Positions 8,173-15,754 are shown, counted from the stretch's first letter. The stretch: 17,461 nucleotides of DNA from Bacillota bacterium (GCA_030705945.1 JAUZPS010000039.1:1-17461), one strand, 5' to 3'. Notes: a model not told the origin generated them from the letters alone. Program-made: numbers and translations.

Positions 8173-8292
8173 TTATTTCCAAAAATAAATATTGTGGATA
8201 AAGGTCCGGCGATGGCAAAGCATTTAGGTTTGGAATTGAAAAATGTTGTCGGAAGAGGTTTGGATTATATTATAGAGCGCTGCGATATTTAA
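8173..8292 (+). pseudogene. Possible gene remnant between natB and the ispF homologue
   Basis: A short open stretch encodes GPAMAKHLGLELKNVVGRGL followed by DYIIERCDI and a stop at 8290-8292. It has protein-like composition. A GTG at 8194 has no good ribosome site. In another frame just upstream, VADGKGIKNIIIISKNKYCG (from about 8140) also looks protein-like, as if a frameshift separated two pieces of one ancestral gene. I do not recognise the family. Its stop overlaps the convergent ispF stop by 2 bp. It could equally be non-coding. Confidence 0.25.
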
Positions 8293-8759
8293 GCAGTTGT
8301 TATACAACTAAATACCTGTATTCCAAGACCTTGACCGAATTGAGTCAAACCTTCTCCTGTAGTAGCGGTAATTCCAATACTTTGTTCAGAAATATTCAAA
8401 AGGGTTGATAAGTTTTTTCTGATTTGTGGTATCTTTGGAGTTATCTTTGGCCTTTGGCATTCAATAGAGATGGAAAGGTGAATAATTTTTTCATCAACAA
8501 GATATTTAAGAGCTTCTTTGAGATAGACTGAACTATCTTTTATTCCATGTTTTAGACAAAGGTCATCACTTATTTTACCTAGTATATTGACGCAGGTTAT
8601 TCCAGAAATTGCGTTAGTTATAGAATGTAAAATAACATCAGCGTCGCTGTTACCTTGAAGTGGGGGTTCGTTTTCAAAAACGATCCCTCCTAATATAAGT
8701 TTTTTTTCTTTATCGTCAAAATCAAACCTGTGACTATCCTGACCTATAGCTACTCTCAT
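8289..8759 (-). CDS. ispF: IspF-family protein (2-C-methyl-D-erythritol 2,4-cyclodiphosphate synthase, divergent)
   Basis: This 156-residue protein has the normal IspF length. The family enzyme cyclises CDP-ME 2-phosphate, releasing CMP, in the MEP pathway. The metal ligands are present: D8 and H10 in GQDSHRF, and the His of SDADVILHSI (equivalent to E. coli H42). So are the base-contact PK in CQRPKITPKI and the TTxE segment ATTGEGL. However, the usual HSDADV reads NSDADV, the TDALLG Asp is Asn, the GDIG loop reads NILG, FPDTD is replaced by ISDDL, and GRGEGI reads GQGLGI. It is therefore either a divergent IspF or a paralogue with a shifted substrate. Minus-strand GAGGT lies 6 nt before the ATG. 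It is divergent from proS with back-to-back promoters. Confidence 0.8.
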   Translation of the reverse strand: MRVAIGQDSHRFDFDDKEKKLILGGIVFENEPPLQGNSDADVILHSITNAISGITCVNILGKISDDLCLKHGIKDSSVYLKEALKYLVDEKIIHLSISIECQRPKITPKIPQIRKNLSTLLNISEQSIGITATTGEGLTQFGQGLGIQVFSCITTA

Positions 8760-8794
8760 AGATATACCTCAATATTAAAATTAATCTCATAAAT

Positions 8795-8821
8795 CTTATA
8801 ACAATACAATTTAATAGTCAA
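8795..8821 (-). promoter_or_regulatory. Candidate sigma-A promoter for the ispF homologue
   Basis: On the minus strand TTGACT (8816-8821) and TATAAG (8795-8800) are 15 nt apart, slightly short of the optimum. The site lies about 36 bp upstream of the start codon and directly abuts the proS promoter. Confidence 0.5.
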
Positions 8822-8826
8822 GTGTC

Positions 8827-8855
8827 TTGACATGCGACAAAAGGTATAATATATT
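8827..8855 (+). promoter_or_regulatory. Sigma-A-type promoter of the proS leader
   Basis: A perfect -35 TTGACA (8827-8832) is followed after 17 nt by TATATT (8850-8855). A better-looking TATAAT at 8845-8850 is only 12 nt away and so is unlikely to be the -10. Transcription would start near 8862, just before the T-box leader. Confidence 0.7.
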
Positions 8856-8930
8856 TAAAATGATAATGTAATAAATCGATGAAGGGACTACGAAAGGTAC
8901 GGTTTAAAGAGAAGGGATATTTTGATTTAG

Positions 8931-9027
8931 GAATGTTGAAAAAATAACTTCCGATAAAATCTTCGCTTACGTGTTCACTTAACTCGTGAACACCCGCTCA
9001 GAATCTGAAGTAATTTTTCAATCATTC
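8931..9027 (+). repeat. Long hairpin nested in the T-box leader
   Basis: Outer arms of 21 nt (8931-8951 and 9007-9027) are complementary apart from one or two mismatches or bulges. At the tip GTGTTCAC (8971-8978) and GTGAACAC (8986-8993) form a perfect 8-bp stem around TTAACTC. The segment between inner and outer stems pairs poorly. It has none of the usual Stem I apical motifs, so it looks like an inserted inverted-repeat element or an unusually replaced Stem I arm. Confidence 0.6.
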
Positions 9028-9181
9028 ATTAGCTTTTAAAGCTGTAAATCATAAGCTGAGAGATCCCCAACCCCTAAATTTCTTCCCATCCTGGAGATAT
9101 AGCTGTTGAAGTTATCGTTTGGGCTGCGTTAGAAGCCTATTAAGCCGGGTTTTTACCAATTTGGGTGGTACCGCGGAAAAT

Positions 9182-9213
9182 ACTCCGTCCCTTATGTAGG
9201 ACAGAGTTTTTTT
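9182..9213 (+). terminator. Attenuator terminator of the proS T-box
   Basis: Arms ACTCCGTCC (9182-9190) and GGACAGAGT (9199-9207), with one mismatch, close an 8-nt loop and lead into a T-run (9207-9213). The left arm shares CGTCC with the antiterminator, giving the two exclusive folds. Confidence 0.85.
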
Positions 9214-9274
9214 ATTTTCTTAATTAAAATTAAAATCTTTTACATTAATATTAATATAATAAGGAGTGTTATTG

Positions 9275-10711
9275 ATGGCGCAAGAAAAGAAACTGGTTGA
9301 AGCCATAACGTCTATGGATGAGGATTTTGCTCAATGGTATACCGATATTATAAGAAAGGCTGATTTGGTTGATTACGCCAGCGTAAGAGGATGCATGATC
9401 ATTAGGCCATACGGGTATGCAATATGGGAGAATATTCAGAAAGAATTGAATACAAGGTTTAAGGAAACTGGACACGAGAATGTTTACATGCCTATGTTTA
9501 TTCCTGAAAGTCTTTTACTTAAGGAAAAAGAACATGTTGAGGGATTTGCTCCTGAGGTGGCATGGGTTACCCATGGTGGTGATGAAAAATTAACTGAAAG
9601 GTTATGTGTTAGACCTACCTCAGAGACATTGTTCTGTGAACACTATGCAAATATTGTCCAATCATATAGAGACTTACCCAAATTATATAATCAATGGTGC
9701 TCTGTTGTTCGCTGGGAAAAGACAACGCGTCCTTTTTTGAGAACTCTTGAGTTTTTGTGGCAAGAGGGTCATACAGCTCACGCAACTGCAGAGGAAGCGC
9801 AGGAAGAGACTATACGCATGCTCAATGTATATGCTGACTTCTGTGAAAAGGTCCTTGCAATACCGGTAGTAAAGGGCAGAAAAACGGACAAAGAGAAGTT
9901 TGCCGGAGCTAAGGCTACATATACAATTGAAAGCCTCATGCACGACGGTAAAGCTTTGCAGTCAGGCACATCACATAATTTTGGAGATGGCTTTGCCCAA
10001 GCTTTTGGCATTCAATATACAGATAAAAACAATCAACTTCAGTATGTTCACCAAACTTCATGGGGTGTGACTACACGTCTTATTGGGGCTATTATAATGG
10101 TGCATGGCGATGACAACGGACTTGTTCTTCCGCCTAAGATAGCGCCTACACAGCTGGCTATTTTGCCAATTTCTATGCATAAAGAAGGGGTTCTTGAAAA
10201 AGCGAGGGAGCTTAGGGACAGACTTGCTAAGAAGTTCAGAGTTATTCTTGATGACAGTGATAAAATGCCTGGCTGGAAATTCAGTGAATATGAAATGAAA
10301 GGTGTTCCGGTAAGACTTGAAATAGGACCTAAAGATATTGAAAAAAATCAGGTGGTGCTTGTAAGAAGAGATACAAGGGAAAAAACTTTTGTATCAATTG
10401 ATGAGCTGGAAACTAAGCTTGCAGAACTCCTTGATGCAGTACAGCAAGCGCTGTTTGACAAGGCTAAAGAGCTGAGAGACAAAAAGACATATGTTGCAAC
10501 AACTATAGAAGAGTTTGAAAAAATAGTACAGGAAACACCTGGTTTTGTTAAAGCAATGTGGTGCGGTGATAGAGCATGTGAAGACGCTGTGAAGGAAAAG
10601 ACTTCAGCTACTGCCCGCTGCATGCCGTTCGAGCAGGAAAGCTTGTCAGATAAGTGCATGTGCTGCGGAAAGCCAGCGAAACATATGGTTTATTGGGGAA
10701 AGGCGTACTAA
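9275..10711 (+). CDS. proS: Prolyl-tRNA synthetase, short archaeal/eukaryotic-like type
   Basis: This 478-residue class II synthetase charges tRNA-Pro with proline. The length and the absence of the roughly 180-residue editing insert place it in the archaeal/eukaryotic-like (type 3) group found in some clostridia and Thermus. Motif 2 is RWEKTTRPFLRTLEFLWQEG (about 147), and motif 3 lies in GVTTRLIGAIIMVHGDDNG (about 264-282). The anticodon-binding domain begins at APTQLAILPI (about 289), and a cysteine-containing C-terminal domain (CGDRACE near 430; CMCCGK near 467) ends in a terminal Tyr, as typical of this type. AAGGAG (9261-9266) is 8 nt before the ATG; the GTG at 9266 overlaps the ribosome site and is rejected. 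The T-box leader couples expression to proline charging. It is probably monocistronic. Confidence 0.96.
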   Translation: MAQEKKLVEAITSMDEDFAQWYTDIIRKADLVDYASVRGCMIIRPYGYAIWENIQKELNTRFKETGHENVYMPMFIPESLLLKEKEHVEGFAPEVAWVTHGGDEKLTERLCVRPTSETLFCEHYANIVQSYRDLPKLYNQWCSVVRWEKTTRPFLRTLEFLWQEGHTAHATAEEAQEETIRMLNVYADFCEKVLAIPVVKGRKTDKEKFAGAKATYTIESLMHDGKALQSGTSHNFGDGFAQAFGIQYTDKNNQLQYVHQTSWGVTTRLIGAIIMVHGDDNGLVLPPKIAPTQLAILPISMHKEGVLEKARELRDRLAKKFRVILDDSDKMPGWKFSEYEMKGVPVRLEIGPKDIEKNQVVLVRRDTREKTFVSIDELETKLAELLDAVQQALFDKAKELRDKKTYVATTIEEFEKIVQETPGFVKAMWCGDRACEDAVKEKTSATARCMPFEQESLSDKCMCCGKPAKHMVYWGKAY

Positions 10712-10715
10712 TATC

Positions 10716-10743
10716 AAATATACATTCTTAAATATACATTCTT
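10716..10743 (+). repeat. Perfect 14-bp tandem duplication after proS
   Basis: AAATATACATTCTT occurs twice in direct succession (10716-10729 and 10730-10743), immediately after the proS stop codon. No function is evident; it looks like a replication-slippage product. Confidence 0.8.
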
Positions 10744-10780
10744 ATGGTAAGTTTTAGCTACTAAAATCATTACAGATGAC

Positions 10781-10805
10781 CAAATGTAAAGTTAGTTTTA
10801 TACTA
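10781..10805 (+). repeat. 25-bp dispersed repeat, copy 2
   Basis: This matches 22-46 at 23 of 25 positions in the same orientation. It sits directly 5' of the hairpin at 10807-10843, about 70 bp after the proS stop. Confidence 0.5.
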
Positions 10806-10806
10806 A

Positions 10807-10843
10807 TTGCGTTGAACAGCCCAAACAGGGCTTTTCAACGCAA
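10807..10843. terminator. Strong hairpin downstream of proS (probable transcript end)
   Basis: Sixteen-base arms, TTGCGTTGAACAGCCC (10807-10822) and GGGCTTTTCAACGCAA (10828-10843), pair with a single mismatch around a 5-nt loop. No T-run follows, so it is not a textbook intrinsic terminator; it may protect a 3' end or belong to a repeat family with the preceding 25 bp. I see no further gene or clear promoter in 10844-10985. Confidence 0.55.
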
Positions 10844-10999
10844 AATGTTATATAATTTTGTATTTGGTTATCTATCAAGAAGTAATTTATATATATAAAT
10901 AATTCCGACAAATTTGTTAATACTATTATCAAATATGTTTGTTTGTATGATTCCATTTTGGGATGTAAACAAGAACATTAGACAAACTGGAGGGATTAT

Positions 11000-11851
11000 A
11001 TGAAGAGAAAGATAATTTTTGCGCTTGTGTTTTCTGTAATTTGCTCATGTATGATTGGATTTACAGGAGCGAGCGCTCAGACAAACACAAGTGTAGCCTT
11101 ACAAAAGGTTAACTTTGTAAATGCTACTGTTGTTCCTGACTCGTTAAATGTGCGTCAAGGAGCTTCAACGAGCTTCCCGATTGTATGTGTACTTAAGAAA
11201 GGTCAAACAGTAAAGATTTTTGGTAAAATAGGAAATTGGTATGCTGTTTATGAACCTCAAAAGGGCTGTGTCGGGGCAGTTTTAAGCAATTACCTCACAC
11301 CAGCTGGCGGCTCGGGAACTTCATCAACCGCAGCGCCTTCAAAAGCTCCTGTGTATACTCCAAAGCCGTCAATATTTGTTCCGACTCCGGCTCCATCAGT
11401 GATTGTTCCAACTCAAAAGTCATCGATAGTTCCTTCTCCAGTAACGACTGCGCCTGCAACTTCGGGGACAACGCAAGAGGAAGAAGCGTTATTAAGCCTT
11501 GTTAATAAAGCAAGAGCGGATGCAGGCGTTGGTCCGCTTAAGTTTGATATGGCATTGGTAAAGGTAGCGAGACTTAAAGCTCAGGATATGGTTGATAAGA
11601 ATTATTTCTCCCATGACTCGCCGACTTATGGTTCGCCCTTTGATATGATGAGACAGTTTGGAATAACATTTAATTATGCTGGAGAAAATATAGCTGGAAA
11701 TTCTACTATTGAAGGAGCTTTTAATGCATGGATGAATTCACCCGGCCATAAAGCAAATATTTTAAATGCTAATTTCAACTATACGGGTTTAGGAATAGTC
11801 AGCAGCCCAACCTATGGTAAGATACTGGTTCAACAATTTATTGGGAAATAA
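11000..11851 (+). CDS. Secreted SH3b and CAP (SCP/YkwD-like) domain protein
   Basis: This 283-residue exported protein has a signal peptide at 1-26 (KRK, hydrophobic core, ASA cleavage site). An SH3b-like domain follows at about 41-100 (SLNVRQGASTSFP; GNWYAVY; VGAVLSNYL). A Pro/Ser/Thr-rich linker (about 101-158) leads to a CAP domain at about 161-283. CAP residues are visible as H205 in SHDSP, E229 in AGENI and H250 in SPGHKANIL, matching bacterial YkwD-like proteins. SH3b domains usually bind cell-wall peptides, so wall association is likely; the activity of bacterial CAP domains is poorly known. GGAGGG at 10989-10994 is 5 nt before the ATG. It stands alone between proS and a bidirectional terminator. 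Confidence 0.92.
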   Translation: MKRKIIFALVFSVICSCMIGFTGASAQTNTSVALQKVNFVNATVVPDSLNVRQGASTSFPIVCVLKKGQTVKIFGKIGNWYAVYEPQKGCVGAVLSNYLTPAGGSGTSSTAAPSKAPVYTPKPSIFVPTPAPSVIVPTQKSSIVPSPVTTAPATSGTTQEEEALLSLVNKARADAGVGPLKFDMALVKVARLKAQDMVDKNYFSHDSPTYGSPFDMMRQFGITFNYAGENIAGNSTIEGAFNAWMNSPGHKANILNANFNYTGLGIVSSPTYGKILVQQFIGK

Positions 11852-11876
11852 GTTTTCTTTGAGTTGAGCAAATAAC

Positions 11877-11919
11877 TCAAAAACCAGCCCAGATAGAGTA
11901 TATCTGGGCTGGTTTTATG
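11877..11919. terminator. Bidirectional terminator between the CAP gene and the RluA-family gene
   Basis: Perfect 15-bp arms, AAACCAGCCCAGATA (11881-11895) and TATCTGGGCTGGTTT (11901-11915), enclose GAGTA. A-rich sequence on the left and T-rich on the right allow termination in both directions. Confidence 0.9.
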
Positions 11920-11928
11920 TTCTTAAGC

Positions 11929-12873
11929 TTATTTAGAGCGATTTAGTTTAAATTCAGGTTCTACTTGGAATACCCTACCTTTGATATAGTTAAGATTACT
12001 TATGCCAACAAAGTCAAAATGGAGTTTATATGCCCATAATGCTTGAAATTTCACTCCCATTGCTCTATTGAATTGATTAGTTCCGTATTTTCCGTCTCCA
12101 ACTACCGGATGACCGATATGCGCAAAATGAGCTCTTATCTGATGAGTCCGACCTGTAACTAACTCAACTTCAAGTTTTGTGTAATCAGCCTCATAGGCAA
12201 GCACCTTATATTTTGTAATAACTTCCAACGAGTTTTTTGACTTTTGCTCGCGAATGAAAACACGACTCTTTTTTTCATCCTTTTCAAGATATGCTTTTAG
12301 AGTGTCTGACTTTTTTTCTAAATGGCCTTGAACAAGGCATTGATAATATTTTTTAATCTCTTTGTTTTTTATTTTTTCAAGAACTGTTTTTAATGTTTCT
12401 TCATTTTTGGCTATTATAACAAGACCTCCAGTATTTCTGTCAAGTCGGTGACAGAGGGAGGGCGTAAATGACGCTTTATTTTTTGGTTCATATTGACCTG
12501 TAAGTTCAAGATAGTTCTTGATATTATCAATCAGTGTGTTGTTTTGCTGCTCACGGTCGGGGTGAACCGGTATTCCTTGTTCTTTGTTGACAATTAAAAG
12601 ATTATTATCTTCAAAGACCACTGTAAAGCCTTTATTAAGCTCTGTTTTAATTTCTTGAGGGGCTCCGTCAAGAATATTGTCAGAAATGTATACTTCAATT
12701 TTATATCCGGGATAAACGGGATAACCTTCTTTAACCCTTACTCCGTTTACTTTTATGTCTTTTTTTCTAAATGCTTTATACATTGCGTTAACAGGCATGT
12801 TTGGAAATTCGCTCTTTATAACGTATTCTACTTTTTTATTAACATACTTGTCGCTTACTGTTATGGATCTCAT
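11929..12873 (-). CDS. RluA-family RNA pseudouridine synthase
   Basis: This 314-residue enzyme of the RluA/RluC/RluD family isomerises uridine to pseudouridine in ribosomal or transfer RNA. An S4-like RNA-binding domain occupies about 10-65 (YKAFRKKDIKVNGVRVKEG). The catalytic domain has HRLDRNTGG with the nucleophile D145, followed by LVIIAKN and IKKYYQCLVQG. The C-terminal GRTHQIRAHFAHIGHPVVGD is also conserved in the family. The exact target RNA site cannot be assigned. Minus-strand AAGGAG lies about 4 nt before the ATG. Only 13 bp separate it from the stop of the nucleotidyltransferase fusion upstream, so they are probably one transcript that ends at the terminator at 11877-11919. Confidence 0.93.
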   Translation of the reverse strand: MRSITVSDKYVNKKVEYVIKSEFPNMPVNAMYKAFRKKDIKVNGVRVKEGYPVYPGYKIEVYISDNILDGAPQEIKTELNKGFTVVFEDNNLLIVNKEQGIPVHPDREQQNNTLIDNIKNYLELTGQYEPKNKASFTPSLCHRLDRNTGGLVIIAKNEETLKTVLEKIKNKEIKKYYQCLVQGHLEKKSDTLKAYLEKDEKKSRVFIREQKSKNSLEVITKYKVLAYEADYTKLEVELVTGRTHQIRAHFAHIGHPVVGDGKYGTNQFNRAMGVKFQALWAYKLHFDFVGISNLNYIKGRVFQVEPEFKLNRSK

Positions 12874-12886
12874 TTTGCTCCTTAGT

Positions 12887-15334
12887 TCATCTGGTATTTA
12901 AAATTGTTTTTATCTTTTCCAGATATTTATCTGAAAGTGTTTCAGCTGTCTGGGATGAGTTCCCTTCAGAGTATACTCTGCAAAGCGGCAGATCAGCATC
13001 GGGAAGAACAAGGACCCAGCCATTATCAAGTATAAACTTGACGCCCTCCAAAAGCTCAATCTTTTCACCGTGTTTTTCTGTTATTAAGGTTCTCATTACC
13101 TTGCCTTTAAGCTCCCATGGGCAGAATATTTTCTTTTTGCTGACAAAGAAATCAGGTATTTCACTTATAGTTTCGGCAAGGGTAATTTTATTTACACACA
13201 GGTATTCAATAATTTTTATCAGGCCTGCCAATGCGTCAAAGTTCAGTAAAAACTGATACATGTTTTCACGCGTCTTCAAAAGGTTATGGTTTAACATCTG
13301 CTCCATAACTGCCTGAGGAGAGGTTTTTGTTCTTAAAACTTTACCATTATACTTCTCCGCAAGAACTTCTATGACCGACGGCGCTGTTATTGGAACGACA
13401 ACCTTTGAATTTTCCATGTTCTTAAACATTATAAGCGATGTCAGAATAAGAAACAAGTCATCATTTATCACATTTCCCTTTTTATCAATAAGAGCAAGAG
13501 TTTCGCCGTTACTGTCAATAAATGCTGCAAAATCGGCATTAGTTTTATTAATCTCTTCTATAATTTTATCATGGGCGTTTAAGCTGGAAGAAGAGAAGCT
13601 TGCGACTTTGCAGCCAAGATCTTGCAGCATGGGAACAACAAGTGAAATAACAAAATCCGATGGTGAAATTATGCACACTTTCTGTGGGAAATTTCTTATG
13701 GCGTCAGTATCTACATCATTTAATATAGAGCGTACATAATAATTTTTAAAATCTGTTATATTATTGAGTCTGCTTATCTCTTCTCCGGAGCAACGTCTGA
13801 AATCTTCTCTGAAAAAGGCGTTTTCAATTTTCCTTTCTGTTACCCTCCCTATACTGGCTCCTTTTGAATCCATAAAGTCAACGCGGAGCTTATTAGGATT
13901 GTCATTGCTGAGCTTAACGTGTATTCCTCCTTCTACCGACAGGAAATTAATTGCGTGACGGGTGATAGGAGTAAGCAAACTACTAAGATTGAAAACCTCA
14001 ACACCGACAGAAAGTATTCCTGAAACAAAAGCATGTTTGAACATTCTTGCAGAATTCGAGGTTGTGGAGCTTACAACAACCTTTGATCCTTTTTTGTATA
14101 TTGACCCATAAGCTGCTCCTAATCTTGCGGCAAACTCTGGTGATATATCAACATTAATGATGCCTGAAAGGCCGTTCTCGCCAAAAATGGTTTTATTATG
14201 TTTTGAACCCCAAACCATATTTCTGTCAACGATGGCTAAGGGGTCTATGGTTTTCTGAGGCCAGATCTTAATTCCAGGTTTTATTATTGCTCTCTCATTT
14301 ACTATACATCTGTCTCCTACTACAGCGTTTTCAAATATGGAGACATAGTGTTTGAAGTTAACTTTATTGCATATAATTGCGCCTCTTATCTGTGATCCGT
14401 ATTCAATATAATTGTTATCCCAGATAATGCTTCTCTTAATTGATGTTTCACCTTCAATTACATTATTATCGCCTATTATTGACATATCTTCGATTACCGC
14501 GCTATCGGAAATGCGGCAATTGTCGCCAATGATACAGGGCGCAGATATCATCGCGGTGGGCTCAATAAGGGTTCCTGAGCCAACCCAGACTCCCTTTCTG
14601 ATTTCGGTATAATCATGCTTTAAGTCTATTTTTCCTTCGAATATATCATAATGCGCTTGTAAATACGCATGGAGATCACCAATGTCGCACCAATAATCTG
14701 ATGTAACATAGCCAAAGATTGGATCTTTCTTTTTTAGCATCAGAGGGAATAGATCCTGACTGAAATCGAACTTTTTTCCGGTATCAAAATAATCAAGAAC
14801 CTGAGGTTCTAATATATATGTTCCTGTATTTACAGTATCGCTAAAAACTTCTCCCCAGCTTGGCTTTTCAAGAAAGCCTTCTATTTGTCCTTCCTTATTT
14901 GCAATAACTACACCATATTCCAAGGGCACTTCAACTTTAGTCAAAATTAAGGTTGCTCTGGATTTTTTTGAATAATGATAATCTATTGCTTTTTGTAAGT
15001 TAATATTAGTAAGGGAATCTCCGCTTATAACAATAAAAGTTTCATTTAGAAAATCACCGGCATTTTTAACGCTTCCTGCTGTTCCTAATGGAGTATCTTC
15101 AGTAAAGTAGTGAAGATTAACCCCCCAACTTGAACCATTTCCAAAATAGTCCCTTATCCTTTGGGGCAAATACATTAATGTAATACCTATTTCTGTAATA
15201 CCATATGATTTCAATAAGTTAATGATATGTTCCATAATGGGTTTATTTGCAACATTAACCATAGGTTTAGGCAAGTCACATGTAAGAGGGCGCAACCTTG
15301 AACCTTCTCCCCCTGCCATAATTATTGCTTTCAT
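12887..15334 (-). CDS. Mannose-1-phosphate guanylyltransferase / phosphomannomutase-like fusion
   Basis: This is an 815-residue three-part protein. Residues 1-235 are a sugar-nucleotidyltransferase, with GGEGSRLRPLT near 8-18, then LPKPMVNVANKP and GDSLTN. About 250-370 is a left-handed beta-helix of hexapeptide repeats. About 380-815 is a phosphohexomutase-like region. The family is annotated as GDP-mannose pyrophosphorylase, but a glucose-1-phosphate enzyme is possible. The mutase part looks inactive: the expected TASHNP phosphoserine loop reads KLSNDNP (about 474-480), the DGDGDR metal loop seems to be DSNGET (about 605-610), and no GGExSGH motif is seen. ATG 15334 is preferred over GTG 15343 because AAAGGG lies 8 nt upstream. 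It is the first gene of a unit with the RluA-family gene. A 50-bp palindromic element lies 142 bp upstream. Confidence 0.88.
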   Translation of the reverse strand: MKAIIMAGGEGSRLRPLTCDLPKPMVNVANKPIMEHIINLLKSYGITEIGITLMYLPQRIRDYFGNGSSWGVNLHYFTEDTPLGTAGSVKNAGDFLNETFIVISGDSLTNINLQKAIDYHYSKKSRATLILTKVEVPLEYGVVIANKEGQIEGFLEKPSWGEVFSDTVNTGTYILEPQVLDYFDTGKKFDFSQDLFPLMLKKKDPIFGYVTSDYWCDIGDLHAYLQAHYDIFEGKIDLKHDYTEIRKGVWVGSGTLIEPTAMISAPCIIGDNCRISDSAVIEDMSIIGDNNVIEGETSIKRSIIWDNNYIEYGSQIRGAIICNKVNFKHYVSIFENAVVGDRCIVNERAIIKPGIKIWPQKTIDPLAIVDRNMVWGSKHNKTIFGENGLSGIINVDISPEFAARLGAAYGSIYKKGSKVVVSSTTSNSARMFKHAFVSGILSVGVEVFNLSSLLTPITRHAINFLSVEGGIHVKLSNDNPNKLRVDFMDSKGASIGRVTERKIENAFFREDFRRCSGEEISRLNNITDFKNYYVRSILNDVDTDAIRNFPQKVCIISPSDFVISLVVPMLQDLGCKVASFSSSSLNAHDKIIEEINKTNADFAAFIDSNGETLALIDKKGNVINDDLFLILTSLIMFKNMENSKVVVPITAPSVIEVLAEKYNGKVLRTKTSPQAVMEQMLNHNLLKTRENMYQFLLNFDALAGLIKIIEYLCVNKITLAETISEIPDFFVSKKKIFCPWELKGKVMRTLITEKHGEKIELLEGVKFILDNGWVLVLPDADLPLCRVYSEGNSSQTAETLSDKYLEKIKTILNTR

Positions 15335-15476
15335 TAGGATCACCCTTTCATTAGTGTAAAATATTATGCCCTAAAATTAGTAAACTTATTAGAAGTTCTA
15401 TAAAGGAATGACTAAAGTTTTGCTATCCTTAGCAATATATATTCATTACTTTGCGCAAATTATTCATCCATACCTA

Positions 15477-15526
15477 TATATTTTGCAATAAACATTTTAC
15501 ATCCATTTTTTATACTGCAAAATGTG
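15477..15526 (-). repeat. 50-bp palindromic element, copy B (upstream of the nucleotidyltransferase fusion)
   Basis: This matches the reverse complement of 5141-5190 at 47 of 50 positions. All three differences fall in one arm (15514-15526), so the palindrome is weaker here while the 24-nt spacer is identical. Relative to the minus-strand gene at 12887-15334 it has the same orientation as copy A has to ispD. The remainder of the gene-free stretch 15335-15754 shows only a small TGCTA/TAGCA hairpin near 15420-15433 and no convincing gene. Confidence 0.7.
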
Positions 15527-15754
15527 GTAAAACCGTTCGTTATTTTGCTCTGCTAAATGTAAGATTAAATATAGCGCAACAGCCAATTTTATTGAAAGGA
15601 ACCAGTGAAATTAGTTTGTCTAATTATGTATATTCAATATTAATAATAAAAATCCTTCATTCTTGAGAAAAAACCTTTATTAAACCATAAACAATCGTTA
15701 ATAACCGTCTCCACCATTTGTGACTTTATTATGTAAACTAATAGCGCTAAAATT

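Larger units (their letters stand above)
8862..9213 (+). promoter_or_regulatory. T-box leader controlling proS (tRNA-Pro sensing)
   Basis: The leader contains the T-box core GGGTGGTACCGCGG (9163-9176). Its TGGT (9166-9169) can pair with an uncharged ACCA 3' end, fitting a tRNA with discriminator A as expected for tRNA-Pro. The 3' CGTCCC (9186-9191) can pair with the T-box GGG to form the antiterminator, or can take part in the terminator that follows. A possible Stem I base is GATGAAG (8878-8884) with CTTC (9082-9085) plus ATC (9088-9090). Several CCC/CCT proline-type triplets lie at 9064-9074, next to where a specifier would be expected; I cannot decide which is used. At about 350 nt it is longer than most T-box leaders because of an extra hairpin at 8931-9027. 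Uncharged tRNA-Pro would promote read-through into proS. Confidence 0.88.

Noticed and set aside
15451..15666. A 71-codon plus-strand open frame
   Set aside because: It runs across the 50-bp palindromic element, has no ribosome site or recognisable domain, and looks like chance.
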